Below are positions 1 through 12,169 of a stretch of 64,000 bases of DNA, piece after piece. Positions within the stretch are counted from its first letter, which is position 1. Each line of letters opens with the position of its first letter. This DNA is from Vanessa cardui (Eukaryota > Arthropoda > Insecta > Lepidoptera > Nymphalidae). The stretch is taken from assembly GCF_905220365.1 (NCBI RefSeq), contig NC_061126.1, positions 10,416,001-10,480,000 of the forward strand. The letters run 5' to 3'. Both the position numbers and the translations under genes were made by a program. The notes beneath the pieces are model-generated. The model did no database searches and had not been told where the DNA came from. It saw only the letters and a program-made list of their open reading frames with translations.

Positions 1-2415
1 TACATTTAAAAAGAGAATTAGATAGCGACTTTGTTTTATTATATTTATTAGCATACTACTTATATTCATTCAGCTATGTTAAAGTATATATAAATGTATA
101 ATATGATTAGCCAAAAGTATTTTATATTTGCTCGTTATTGCAATAATCTCGTTGGTGATAACCATGACAGTTATGAAATCGATATAAAAATAGTGAAATA
201 AGTGCAGGGTACAGCTATGGAATATTTGAGGGCTATAGCAGGTAATATCACTAATCACTTACCCCTGTATTTAAATATTGTTTACAAATTCAACAAATAA
301 AAGCCGCACAGCGGATTTACTTCACGGATGATTTATTTCAAAGATGAAGATAGTGGAATCGAAGTCTATATCAATATTTTAAAAGGATTTCACGTAAGAT
401 ATCGACATCTTTATTCACTTTTCGCCTCATATTTTCGCTTTATTTATCCAGGGGCGATATTATCGTTCTATTATTGGTCCGTCCTCCGGTCAATACCATA
501 AACCTCCTAATTTTCCACTTCATTTAACAGTCTTATGGTGTATGGAAGGCGCCTCGATAGATTCGACATAAGATTGCTGGGAACCCTCCCATTTTATAAA
601 ATACGGATGAGGGAATACGTGAATATTGCCTCGATAGACAGAGATGAGACTATTGTTTTGAAAATTTAATCTACGTCAGAATTGGTCGTAATAAATTCCA
701 AAAGATTAAATGAATTGTTTTATTTGCATGCGTTAAGCTATTAACATAATTGTGTTGATCTGAGCTTCCTGTGAATTGAAAATTAATTATATTTAAAAAT
801 ATCTTACATATAAGCATTGACTAATAAAGTATGAGATTGCCTTAGTATTTTTATAAGGCGCGTTTTGTGTAACTTAAAATATTTTACTTTTCGGTATCTA
901 ATTGATATCATGTATATTATTATTGATAATATTCAAAATAACTTCAAAGTAATAAAACGTGCTTTTTTAAAATATAATATCGAAAAAATTGAAATATACA
1001 TTTTTCGCAATAGATATTCTATCCAAAAATATCATCTTAAATAAGAAAAGCAGACGCAATACCCAAACTGAATTCGTACAAAATATACTCGAAAACTAAT
1101 ACGCTCATATTTTCAGCACATCTCCGAATATCATAAAACAAAGTCGCATGAGTCATCCTAAAGCGAGGATCCAATACGTCACACGCAGTTCCTCGAACTC
1201 ATGCAAAAGCGGAAAAGTCAAATAATAAAAAACAGAAAGACACATGAATGGCGCCCCTGCCAGTGAAGCGGGAAGAATAAATCCAACGGCGGGATTATGT
1301 GAACTTATTGTAGAGATGATGGGTATTGAAGGAATGTTATTGTTTTGCTAAAATCGAATATCCGATTCCGAATTCGAATCGATTATATTAAATGAATGAA
1401 TTTACGCACTGTTATAAAACCTTCATGTTATTTATTTGCTTGAATAAAGGTAAAGATAAAATTATTGATGTTTTATTTTATGAATTATAGCTCACATGTT
1501 TATCAAATAGCTTGTAGGAATAAATATAACTTCATTTAATAAACATTTATACAAGTTTATTAGCGACTTTTAATTAAACTGGATAAACAGTATTTTTTAT
1601 TTAAAATAAAATTGGCTAAACTCATTTATTAAGATTTAGAGTGTTTTTGTTAGGTTAATTATATTAATACCATACTAATATTTGTGACGTCAACAATAAT
1701 TCTAATATGTAAAAAGTTTTTAGATTTAATTATAAACTAGCTAACAGATCTGGTTTCATTCGGATATAATAATGATTAATAAAAAAGTTTCTATCAAAAT
1801 ATACATCCTTAACAATCATCATATTTTAGTCAGTTTATACAGAATCTTAATGAATTATCGATTCAAACTTTTCTCATGAATCACTTCATCCATTAGTGAG
1901 AATCGTATAAAAATCCGTTTGGTAGTTTTTGAGATTATCGCTCACAATCTCGACTAGATTTTATAATAATTATATAATAAATCACATTAGGCAATTACAC
2001 TTCCAATGTCTGCAGTAAAAACTCTTTGGATACAGAGTTCCGATTATATATAAGTATTAATCTATAAATAAATCACAAAAACAAAACAACATTGTTAACG
2101 ATATAATCAATTTGTTATCTCGGATCTCTCATGCTACGCACCCGTTTATTTCCAACTTTGCCTCCTGGCTTCTTATCTGTGCCTTAATGCACGTGGCTCC
2201 CGCTTGGTTTCACTATTATATTCCAAACACCGTTTCTGTTTACGTTATTTGTGTATAAATATAAAGTCAATCAATAATGTTTTTAGTTTTAACGATCAAT
2301 TTAATAATAATTGTTTAGTTAGAGATTTGATAAAAAAAGTTTAATTTATCTAAAAAAGGTATTGATTATGATTAATTATAAAATATATGACGTTCCATTG
2401 TTAAATAAATAAAAA
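1..2415. other. AT-rich noncoding stretch
   Basis: No open frame, RNA gene or clear repeat is recognisable. A short piece near 25-60 resembles the start of repeat D on the minus strand (AGCGACTTTGTTTTAT). Parts at about 480-620, 1130-1290 and 2120-2230 are less AT-rich than their surroundings and could be conserved noncoding DNA, but nothing in them identifies a function. Confidence 0.5.
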
Positions 2416-2702
2416 AGCCAAGATGGCCTAGTAGTTAGAAAAGCTGCACAAAAACATTTTATTCGAAGATTGTACGTTCAAACTTAGGTATACAAGAATA
2501 AATTATATTGTGTTAAATTTGTATTTATATCTCGAAGTCAGAAGCAGAGGATAATTGTGACGACACTTGCATGTGTTGGATGAAATACAGCAGGAATTTC
2601 ATCCAACACATGTCATAAATGTATTCCAACAAAACCCATTAAAGTAAGACGCTTATTGTGGTCCTCTCAAACGGAGATAAGATCTTAGCCCAGCTGGGTA
2701 AC
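2416..2702 (+). repeat. Degraded Metulj-like tRNA-derived SINE
   Basis: The tRNA-like head (AGATGGCCTAGTAGTTAGAA, corresponding to box A) is followed by a mutated box B, a body with ATGTATTCCAACAAAACCC and the end TTAGCCCAGCTGGGTAA. The order matches the better copies at 38710 and 29672, but with many substitutions, so this is an old copy. The body has become a perfect 17-bp stem hairpin at 2570-2612. Confidence 0.7.
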
Positions 2703-2774
2703 ATTTGTTGTGTACTACCAGATTCCTAGGTTCCTTATTCTTACTCTTAATTTTATTGATTGAAACACTTGATT

Positions 2775-2994
2775 GACGACCTTCGTGGTCGAGTGGCGTG
2801 TACACCGGTTTTCATGGTTACGCCACTCCGAGGTTCGATTCCCGGCCGAGTCAATGCAGATTATCATTAGTTTTCTATGTTTTCTTGGGTCTGGGTGTTT
2901 GTGGTACCGTCGTTACTTCTGATTTCCAAACCACAAGGGCTTATCAGCTACTTACATTGGGATCAGAGTAATGTATGTGATGTGTAAAAAAAAA
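2775..2994 (+). repeat. SINE-A, full-length tRNA-derived SINE
   Basis: The head GTGGTCGAGTGGCG matches a pol III box A, and GGTTCGATTCC is a near-consensus box B. The body includes TTTTCTTGGGTCTGGGTG and ends in ACATTGGGATCAGAGTAATG followed by an A-rich tail. Six related copies lie elsewhere in the window on both strands. This is the best-preserved head. Confidence 0.8.
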
Positions 2995-3544
2995 ACACTT
3001 AATATATTCTTATATGTACAACACTTAGAACTACTGAGGTAGTTGATATTTGGAACATAGGTATATTTTTCAACGTGAGCATACTCTGAATGAATGAAAT
3101 TTACTCACATAGAGTTGCCGGGCAGCTTTTAACTAATAAACTAGCCTTTAGAAGTTTAGACCAACGAGGCGTTAGGTATTAATAATAGTACAATATTATC
3201 CATAGCACCGTTATATTTACCTCGACTTCCGTGATAATAAGATTGTGTAAGCAGTAATAAGGCACGTTCAGATAAGATGTATAAATCTCTCAGAAACAAT
3301 GTCGTATATCTTAATTAATTATATTGTACGCAGCCTCCGGTTTATAATGAGAGAGATGCTAATGGTCGATAACCGATCTCTTTGGAATGCGAGATAGAAT
3401 CGTACTTCCATCCCATAGTCTGGTACAATCCAAATATGGTAAAGACATAACCATATATTTTATTTTATTAATTTAAACAGTACAATAAATGCTCAATACC
3501 CCTACGAATGAATGATGAATTAGTACTTTATTATTTTTATGATA
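2995..3544. other. Noncoding, nothing recognised
   Basis: AT-rich sequence with stop codons in every frame and no repeat that I can place. Confidence 0.5.
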
Positions 3545-3660
3545 TAGCTAAGCAGACGAGCTACCTTCTGATGGTATGCGATCATCACCGCCCATAAATA
3601 TCGGTACTGTAATAATATTAACCACTCCTTTCATCGCCGGAACTAAGATGGTATGTATGT
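3545..3660 (-). repeat. Repeat C fragment
   Basis: The stretch GCAGACGAGCTACCTTCTGA, followed by a Y-ATCACCGCCCAT block and CGGAACTAAGATGGTATG, matches the 3' half of repeat C in reverse orientation. Many changes show it to be old. The element class of repeat C is not resolved from this window. Confidence 0.6.
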
Positions 3661-3721
3661 ATATTGTTTGTTGTATTCGAATAAACAATAGCAGTAATAA
3701 ACTTAAAAGTCTTTCATTAAA

Positions 3722-3826
3722 AAATCAAAATCTAAACATTCTTTATTCACATATTTTAAGGTACCACCGGTTCTTAATGTATAATTATTATACTGAGAAG
3801 AACCAGCAGTATGCTGAATACTACGA
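3722..3826 (+). repeat. Repeat L, degraded and internally deleted
   Basis: CTTTATTCA, then GTACCACCGGTTC and ACTGAGAAGAACCAGCA, match the ends of repeat L, but the middle is missing or highly diverged. Open frames across this copy are accidental. Confidence 0.5.
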
Positions 3827-4819
3827 AAATATATATGTAGGTTATCTTATTATACAATTCAACGTATTAAGTATTAGAATATAATTCTTTTTTATCTATG
3901 GTATCAATATAACAAAATACGTAATTTCCAGCAGTAGCAATCCCACCAACGCAATCACCAATTTAGGGGAAGTCCGCTCAGCTCAGTTCGAGTTCAAGTT
4001 TTCAGAGTCTGATCGCTCAAAAAATATAAGCATTCTAGTAGACTTCAGTTCAAATTCAAATGATCACGTCATTTGACGTCATCATTCGTAATTATTATTA
4101 TAATCCTCTAATAATAATGGTACAAAATATCCAATAATTCTAAATTAATTATAAATGTAGGTATATGTAGGTATCAAAAATTCTTGCACAAAACAAAAAA
4201 ACATTCAGATGTTTTTGTGACATTGTGTTGAATTAAATCCTCATCAGAATAATAATATTTGGAATGTACAGAGTTAATAATAATAATAATAATTCTTTAT
4301 ATTTTGGGAAATAGACCGTAAAATACGAATTAAAAAAAATCCTAATATGGCTTACTAGGCTAGATCGAAAAGACTTAAGATTTAGAAGATCAAAATATAC
4401 AAAATATTACCTACATATAAAAGGTAAAATTAAATAAACGCTTCGCTTGGAAAAGCTTAATTTTACCGTTACAAAGCAAAAACATGTAGCTTAATTATAA
4501 TTAATATTATAATATAAACAAGAATGGCTTACATACATTCATGTTAAGCAAATTACATATTTTAATTCTTAATTGATTTTAATTAGTAAGCAGATCGTTT
4601 TGTTTGAAAATAATTAAATCTTCATTATAAGTAATAATTTACGCTTAAATGAAGGCAATCGAGCGTGCGGTATTAATTTCCTTGCAAAGGCTTCGACTTG
4701 TAAAGCGTAAGCGAAATTCCCCCTAACATTAGGCACTATGGTTAGAGCAAAAATTAAGGCAAAATCGTGAGATTACTTTAACCAAACACAAGTGTAAATT
4801 ATACTTTAATAAATATATA
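3827..4819. other. AT-rich noncoding with TAA microsatellite
   Basis: A short (TAA)n run lies at about 4277-4293. No coding signal or other repeat is recognised. Confidence 0.5.
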
Positions 4820-5025
4820 TTGGACAACATCACATACATTACTCTGAGCCCATTTGTGTTATGGAAACTCATAAGTAACGATACACACAAATACCCATAC
4901 CAAAGACAACATAGAAAACTAATGAACTTTCAAACATCGACTCGGCCGGGAATTTAACCCCGGATATCAGAGTAGCGTACCCATGAAAACCGGTGTAAAT
5001 AATACTCGACTACGGAGGTCATCAA
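4820..5025 (-). repeat. SINE-A copy
   Basis: In reverse orientation this copy reads from the tail (TTGGACAACATCACATACAT, ACTCTGAGCCCA) through the body to a recognisable tRNA-like head (GACTCGGCCGGGAATTTAAC, box B diverged). It lies opposite in orientation to the copy at 2775. It is diverged but nearly full length. Confidence 0.75.
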
Positions 5026-7729
5026 ATACTTTATAATTTATTCTTTGTAAATGAAATTCCCTGTAAAGGAGGTCTCATCTATTAACTTTAAACTTCAGCT
5101 TATTATAATAAACAAAGAAATAAAGCCTATTTGATTTAGAGCATTAGAAAATGACGACACATAAAACACCTTAAAAATTGTTACCATATTTCCCATGAGT
5201 TTTTCATTAATAACGGATCTTCGTAAAACAATAAAGCAACAAGAGCCTCCTACAATTGAACCCTCGACAGCATAGTCGACAGCAAAATTAATATTGATGC
5301 TACGTTGAGATGTTATCTTTGCTTTTAATAATAAAGGGCTTCTAGCTCTTTAACGCTAACAAAATTTACTTAATATATGCCATTAATGTATCAAATAATA
5401 GTTCGAAATTCAAATGTTTTAACGAGAACGTAAGGGTAAAAATTAAATATTTGCAGAGGTTATGAATTAACATACGAACTTTGTTTCACAATTGACGAAA
5501 AGAGATGGTTTAGTGTATGGAATGGGCGAATAATAAGCAAATGTTAAAATTCTGGTTAGTACTTGTAATTGAGTTATTCGAGTAGGTAGTTAGTGTGTGT
5601 TTGCTGACATTTTATCTCAAGTAGTGCAACCAATGTATTTTATCATTAAAATATACGTTTTTTAAAAAAAGTTTTGGCCACGGTTTCTATATTAATTTTC
5701 ATATTAATGACAACGTTATTTTAATTATAAAATTAAATGAATTTATAGTTAATGATTAAATTGCTACTCAAAATTTCATTAATAAACCTTTGGTAAAGTC
5801 ACTAAAGAGCACGGTTAAAGAGGAAGACAAAGTACGAGAAAGTATTTTTTGATTCTTTGATTTGAAAATTTCCAAAAAGAAAACAGTATTAAGCTACTTA
5901 TAACAATGAGATATTATTGAAATTATAGCATTAATTCATTACAATTATGGAATTTTACTTTAGTTGATTTGATTAAATGGTTTTAAAATTCTTTATATTT
6001 TTTATAAGACTTTGGCGAAGTTCACGCTTCAGCTGAAATTTATCACCGAAAAAGTCCGATGAAAACAAGATTAACAGCTCTTCTAAAAGAATTTCGTCAC
6101 CCTCGAAACAGTCGGACGGACTCAATCTAACACGCACCACGGAACACGAACGAAAAAGTAAAAATAATAATTTAACAGACGAATACTCTCAGAACGGATA
6201 AAAGGAAACGCGAAAGTGGCAAAGTTTGAACAATTCGAACACTGCAAGGCCTAAGGTACCTCCCTGCGAAACTACTTTTGATTCCGCTACGCTTTTGTCT
6301 AAGTTACCATTTGAGCGAGCTACGAGTTCGATTGTTAAGATCGCGGCTGTGAGAGTAAAAGGTGAAAGATACAACTTCGAATGGTGTAACTTTATATGTG
6401 TGTGTGCCCATGTTCGATCCTATCGGATGCTTTTTCTAAATTAAACTTTTATGTATCGTAATTCCAAGGGAAGGTACCTGTCTAGACTCTTTACAATTTT
6501 TTACAAATCGTTGTTGGTCTTGCGTTTTTATACAAGAACAATATTTGCTGATATGTTTTGATATATTTTTAAAGACTAAATGAAATTGGTTTTATCGTTG
6601 ACAAATACGATTATGTCCTGAGGAATCTGATGGAATGTTAGTTTGTATTTAATTCGGTTATAGGTACTTAGTGAATATCGATATCGTCGCATCCCTACAT
6701 ACTAGTTTCTTGAATTTGAATTTTGTTCGAAAGTAAGTGAGACTTGAAAAACAAATGGCGATACGGTATGCAGGCGGTATGCGACAAAGCTTTGACAATC
6801 CCAGGTAACGTGGAAGCCAGCGCGGGTCGCATGCCGTAACATTTCCAACTTTAATTCGCCTATCAAAAACTATCTTAAGTTTGACGCATGGATTTTCTTT
6901 AAAGTGTTCGTTATATTCTTTGTTACATTTAAATTGTATGTCGAATTTCAAATCGCGTAATAAACAAGTCGAAACTTTTGTTTAAATTTACGATTTGGCT
7001 ACACTTTAGATATTTTAAAATTATATTTGTTTGTTTCAGATCGGCTGAGATTTGAGCTATTCATAAAGAGGTGAGTTTTAAGAATAATCAGTAGTAAAGT
7101 TATTGGTCAAATATGAGCTAGTAATTATAATAAGAGATCGGTTTTGAAAAAATGAAATCTCAAAAAAGTATTATCCGGTATAATGTAGGAATATTTTTAT
7201 TGTAGTCATTAGACTAAATAATAAAATATGCTGCTTTTTAATATGAATGGAATTGTTTAAAGTACAATGTACGAGTTTTTAACAATTTATTCAGGTTTGT
7301 GTGTAATTGAATAAAATCTCATTTTTTAATTTAGAGCTCATAAATCATATCTCAGTTTATAAAGGTAACAAGTTTTGAACAAGCCGCAAAACCTTTTCAC
7401 AAAATATCAAATAAACGTTAATGAATAAATACATACCTGAATTATATTTCGAAGATAATATTTTTTCTCCGGAATATCGTTCGAAACATGGTTCAAATTG
7501 AATTTCAATTGTAGATTTTGCTGAAAGTATAAAATGGACTAATATTAACGTAGCTCTTACAGTGGCTAATAAATGTTAATTCCATAGTCTACTATCCGTG
7601 GCTACATTTAGAACGGAGAGAAATATAAATATTGTTATAATTTTTTATAAATTATCTGATGAGTATCGACAAAATATAATTAAACGTATAAATCAAGAAT
7701 TTTAAGTTTTGTATTTGAAATATTATGAA
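5026..7729. other. Noncoding, no gene recognised
   Basis: Two segments (about 6010-6450 and 6690-6960) have more balanced base composition and short open frames on both strands. None of these frames has a recognisable domain, a convincing start or a splice context. The larger frame (6658-6951, minus, 97 codons) matches no family I know. Confidence 0.45.
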
Positions 7730-7981
7730 TTAGATTATAATCTTTCTCGCGCAATTGTAAACTGTCGAAGGATTGTGAACGTTTATACTACTTTTATTAA
7801 AACCAATTACAATTTCGATGGTTCATAATATTTCAGTTAGGTTAGAGTTTTTAAAATTCAAATGAAATTTACTTCGATATATTAGTATCTACCGAAAAGA
7901 AATTCGTGAAATTGTAAACAGCATGTTACGGTTCACAATCTTTCGACAGTTATCAATCTCACGAGATAGATTATAATCTAA
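7730..7981. mobile_element. 252-bp inverted-repeat MITE
   Basis: The two ends are inverted copies of about 50 bp, starting TTAGATTATAATCT on the left and ending AGATTATAATCTAA on the right. Both arms contain AACTGTCGAA and GATTGTGAAC with a few mismatches. There is no coding capacity. The terminal TTA/TAA could include a TA or TTA target duplication, as for mariner-type or PIF-type MITEs, but the superfamily cannot be fixed. Confidence 0.7.
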
Positions 7982-9019
7982 CGGTATTTACAATTTTACG
8001 GTAATATATTATATTTTTATATCGAATAATGGCTTTCTAAGATACTAGCGAAAAATAAACAACTAATTATTAGGTATTTTCTTGCCTCGGTGTAAATGTT
8101 CCCTGAACGCCACCCTCCGCGTTCAAGATCAGCTAAATATTTACACGGCGCGGGCGGCGATCTGCCACACTCGAGTTTAAAATTCTAATTTTATTGAAAT
8201 CCAGTCTAATGACGTTCTCGCGGGGTTTTATTACTTCTGCTTCGGTTATTCGGAATCGCAAACGATACAATGTTATTAAGTACTAGATAAATTTGAATTA
8301 TGGAACTTCGAATCGATCTTGTACCTCTTGATGAAAATGTCGTAACTTGATTATAGTAACGCCTAAGTTACATTACATGAATTATATAAATGGTTATATA
8401 AACTTTTATTACTTCTTGACTAGCTAATAATAAATAAACAAAGAAAAGAGTTACAGATTATATTGCATTTAAGACTGACTAATATGAGTCGAGACTGCAA
8501 ATTATTTTGTGCAATTTTTTATCTGTAATCCTGTTACATTTGATGTGAATTATCTATAAGCACACCTACGGGCTCGTATGCTGTAACGGCGTCGGTCTCT
8601 AATCATCAAAATAACTACATTCTACTCCATATTTGTATTAATTTTTTTATATATAAATATATTCAATAACCTACGGTTTCAATGTTTCCACATTTTTATG
8701 TATATATTTGGATTTTTGATACTACTATTTTGTTAAATTGTAATATTTTGTCTAGGTCATGTGGGTTCGTCTAATGAAGTTATATTTATGGTACGTTATA
8801 AAATAAGCTTGTTTTTAATATGCAATGATTTTCCTACTAGTGTCGTGACTAATTTTTTTATATGTATGCTATACCATAGATTTAAATAATTATTACATAA
8901 TTATGAATATATAAAATGCGTCCGTTCTTTTGATATTCATTTTATCACTTTGAGTGTTCGTAAAGAATAGTATACAAAAAAATACTAAATATTTAGTTCT
9001 ATTTTTCCATATTTTACAT
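7982..9019. other. Noncoding with a GC-rich hairpin segment
   Basis: At 8090-8290 the sequence becomes GC-richer and contains a perfect 7-bp hairpin (TGAACGC, 8-nt loop, GCGTTCA at 8104-8125). The rest is AT-rich. No gene is visible. Confidence 0.45.
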
Positions 9020-10510
9020 TGTTACCTTTCCGGTGGTTGGGTGTAAAGAAACAATATTCGGTTATAAAATTTTTAATGCACAGTAACATAGTATTATAAA
9101 CAACTAATTACTTAATTTACTAGTTACTTATGTTACTTCTTATAATGACTATTATATAAAAATTATGCCAGCTAGACTCAGCGTGGGTCACTTGGGATAA
9201 AAGGCAAGCTTGAAAATTCAATGTTACTAATTCAAAATTTAAGGTTGAAAATTAGGCGCCACTGACGATTAAATTAGTTGATGTGGTTTGAATGAATACA
9301 CCGTTCGCCAGACCGGTGTAAACGAAATTTATAATATAATTGAAAGGGGGTACATCACCAAAGTTTCCAGCTACACGTGGATACCGACAACTTAGGGAAC
9401 AGGCCTGCCGTCCTTGGAGTTGCACCAGCCGCTATCTGGGCACACTCAACCAGGAACCTGGAGCTGTTCACTCTTAATATTTCCATTCAAGAAGTCCACG
9501 TGGTGGGTAAATCCGATTAAAAAAAAAAACCTCCTGTAATACGAAATATACAGGTTCAATAAGTTAAGCAAATAAGCAAATGATAAATACCTTTACGAGA
9601 GATGTAAGCACGAATTTACCTTCTGGAGGTTCAAAGTCCTGCTTACACAAATTGACGATCTCAACTCCGGAGAACCATTTCAAAGGGTCACTGGAAACCA
9701 CAATTTTACACATGACTACGACTTCGAATTGTAAACCAATGCATTTAATCAAAAACAAGAATTAAAGACTTACAATTTTTTACGAGTCGGTAAACATGAT
9801 ATAAAGTTCTGTCAAACTTCAAAACTTCATTGTTAATATAAATTCTGAAAAGATAACTGCTATTAAAGCACTGAATACTAAACAACCACAAATTAAGAAA
9901 TGCAATTATTAAGACAACTCACCGATATATTCAGTATATCGAATTAGAATTTGGATTCGGTGTGAAGCCGATAGTTCCAAAATTCAAAAAGAACGAAATT
10001 GAAAGTTCACGAACCTTTGAAAGGTTAGCGAGTGTGACCAGTATCACTACCAAAATACCCTTAATGAAAAAGGAATTATATCCATAATTAAATCAAGGAA
10101 ATAATTTTGGAATGATTATTAAAATTAAGAAAAGCCAAATATGAGGCAAAGTAAATTTATCATAACTAGACTCCGACACCTACATCGAAGAACTAACCTC
10201 TAAACTGGAAGACAGCTATTAAATTAATCTGAAACGATGTGAAATGACCTCTAATAAAATTCAACAAACGAATTAGATGATTAAAATCTTATTTTAATAA
10301 TTGTTTTAATGCACCTTTAAAATAAATGTAATTTATTTTATTAATTAAAATTTTAGAAAATGCCAAGTTGAAGCGGTAAGCTAGCAACACCGACATAAAT
10401 TAAGTGGGAAATGGGTCAATGGCACGGAATTTAGCGAATTGACACTTTTTTGACGTTTTATATAATTATAAAAAAAAGTTAAAATTATGTAAATAATTTT
10501 TAATGTAACA
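9020..10510 (-). repeat. 3' LTR (minus-strand sense)
   Basis: This is the downstream LTR for the minus-strand transcript, directly preceded on that strand by the polypurine tract. It matches the copy at 14247-15737 throughout by eye and has the same length. It carries 61-64 codon open frames on both strands (9564-9758 minus, 9580-9765 plus) that recur unchanged in the other LTR. Neither frame resembles a known family. Confidence 0.93.
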
Positions 10511-10530
10511 GTACCTCCCCTCCCGGAAGA
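10511..10530 (-). promoter_or_regulatory. Polypurine tract of the LTR element
   Basis: The plus strand reads CCTCCCCTCCC at 10514-10524, which is GGGAGGGGAGG on the element's sense strand, 3 nt upstream of the 3' LTR. This is the expected plus-strand priming site for reverse transcription and fixes the element's orientation. Confidence 0.85.
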
Positions 10531-11054
10531 ATTTTGCGAGGATAAACGAGAAAAATTCGAGCTGGCCCTCCAGCTCAGAACCTCGAACAACACAAATAAT
10601 TAATTTAAATATCATTTCAAATGTGAAATATAAAATGACAAAAAACGTGGAAAATCCAACCTAAGAAAAGTGAGTGTGTAGTAGACTCACCACAACTCAT
10701 TTATTCGGCTACAACCAAATAAAACAAACAGAGTTCCCACAATGTGTGCAGGACAAACTCCACCTAAGCTTAAGCTCAACAAAAGCTTCGCTGCATGCAA
10801 TACCAGGCGCATGAACAAAACTAATATCTGCCCTAACACAGATAATATAAAAATAATGCTTCTCATAAGCAATCTTAAAAAAAAATTACTAGTAGTCTAT
10901 GCCACTAAATAGAGAATATAATTTACCTCTATAAAATAGTATCACGACACCAAAATTCGCGAAAACAATATGACTAATTAACTATTCGAACCCACGAGAA
11001 GTTAACAGTCTTAACCTTAACACACTTTACAAAAAAAATATACAAACCAACAGA
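10531..11054 (-). other. Element interior without recognisable pol
   Basis: The sense (minus) strand has a 61-codon hydrophobic open frame at 10687-10872 that could be a membrane segment. It is too short to call an envelope remnant. No integrase zinc finger, DDE motif or chromodomain is visible here. Confidence 0.5.
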
Positions 11055-11153
11055 CATAACAAACCTTAATAAAACCAACCGTCAGGACTGATGGTACTCA
11101 CACATAAGACTCTCTACTGACCAGACGAACAACAACACTTGTTAGGTAATATG
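11055..11153. repeat. Diverged unit related to the 94-bp array
   Basis: The sequence CCTTAATAAAACCAACCGTC followed by AGGACTGATG matches the core of the 94-bp repeat at 11815-12169, with more changes. It sits on the far side of the 40-bp array, so the two repeat types are interleaved. Confidence 0.65.
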
Positions 11154-11790
11154 GGATGGGAAAGGAATATTAGGAAACCAAACAGATACCACGCCAACAC
11201 ACAAGCGGACACTGGAAGGTGACAAAATGTCAAGGAATAGTATTAAGGCTTATTTTTACAGAGTCACAAACCGCTCTGAGTCGTAAGGCTTATTTTTACA
11301 GAGTTACAATCCGCTCTGAGTATTAAGGCTTATTTAAGGAGTTACCAACCGCTCCTTAAGGATTTTAGGGTGAGGAAAAGGAATAAAGGATGCCAAACAG
11401 ATACAACACCATCATAAAGTTGATACTGGACGGTCACCAAACGTGAAGGAATAGTTTTAAGGCTTATTTTTACAGAGTCACCAACCGCTCTGAGTCGTAA
11501 GGCTTATTTTTACAGAGTTACAATCCGCTCTGAGTATTTAGGCTTATTTAAGGAGTTACCAACCGCTCCATAAGGATTTTAGGGTGAGGAAAAGGAATAA
11601 AATGATGCCAAACAGATTCAACACTAAAACAAAGTTGATACTGGACGGTCACCAAACGTGAAGGAATAGTTTTACGGCTTATTTTTACAGAGTTACAATC
11701 CGCTCTGAGTATTAAGGCTTAATTAAGGAGTTACCAACCGCTCCATAAGGATAATAGGATGAGGAAAAGGGATAAAAGGATGCCTAACGA
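11154..11790 (-). repeat. Higher-order tandem array of 40-bp hairpin units
   Basis: Eight units starting at about 11245, 11285, 11325, 11459, 11499, 11539, 11674 and 11714 share the opening AAGGCTTAT and a conserved loop (TTACCAACCG and close variants). They run as triplets or pairs at 40-bp spacing, separated by a ~94-bp spacer that contains GGATGCCAAACAGAT, so the higher-order period is about 214 bp. Each unit can fold: five use the stem CAGAG/CTCTG and three use AGGAG/CTCC(T). The spacer also precedes the first unit (11154-11244). The array replaces part of pol in the LTR element. Confidence 0.88.
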
Positions 11791-11814
11791 ACACAAACGA
11801 AACCTAAAGACACT

Positions 11815-12169
11815 GCTATCCATACCATAACAAACCAACTGTCAGGACTGATGTTTCATACCTCTCCTCTCTGCTGTCCGGACGTTCACACTTTGCAATA
11901 CCTAACGACACTATCATACCTTAATAAACCAACTGTCAGGACTGATGTTACACCCCTCTCCTCTCTGCTGTCCGGACGTTCACACTTTGCAATACCTAAC
12001 GACACTATCATACCTTAATAAACCAACTGTCAGGACTGATGTTTCACACCAATAAACTCAGCTGTCCGGACGTTCACACTTTGCAATACCTAACGACACT
12101 ATCATACCTTAATAAATCAACTGTCAGGACTGATGTTACATACCCCTCTCCTCTCTGCTGTCCGGACGT
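11815..12169 (-). repeat. Tandem array with exact 94-bp period
   Basis: The core CTGTCAGGACTGATGTT begins at 11839, 11933, 12027 and 12121, an exact 94-bp spacing. Each unit also holds the 8-bp palindrome GTCCGGAC and, except the last, TTCACACTTTGCAATACC. Differences are confined mainly to the CCTCTCCTCTCTGC segment. The last unit runs directly into the reverse-transcriptase remnant at 12170. Confidence 0.92.

Noticed and set aside
25..60. Repeat D start at the left edge of the window
   Set aside because: Only about 20 bp match, too short to annotate as a separate feature.
2775..2860. tRNA gene at the head of SINE-A, and the similar heads of Metulj-like SINEs
   Set aside because: They have box A and B sequences but do not complete a cloverleaf and are followed by SINE bodies.
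9564..9765. Overlapping 61- and 64-codon frames as host genes
   Set aside because: They lie inside an LTR, recur unchanged in the other LTR and match no family. They were kept only as a low-interest observation.
10687..10872. Hydrophobic minus frame as an envelope gene
   Set aside because: Only 61 codons, no signal peptide plus cleavage site or cysteine pattern, so calling it env would be unsupported.
11154..12169. CRISPR-like array
   Set aside because: Units are contiguous without unique spacers, the host is an insect, and the array lies inside an LTR element.
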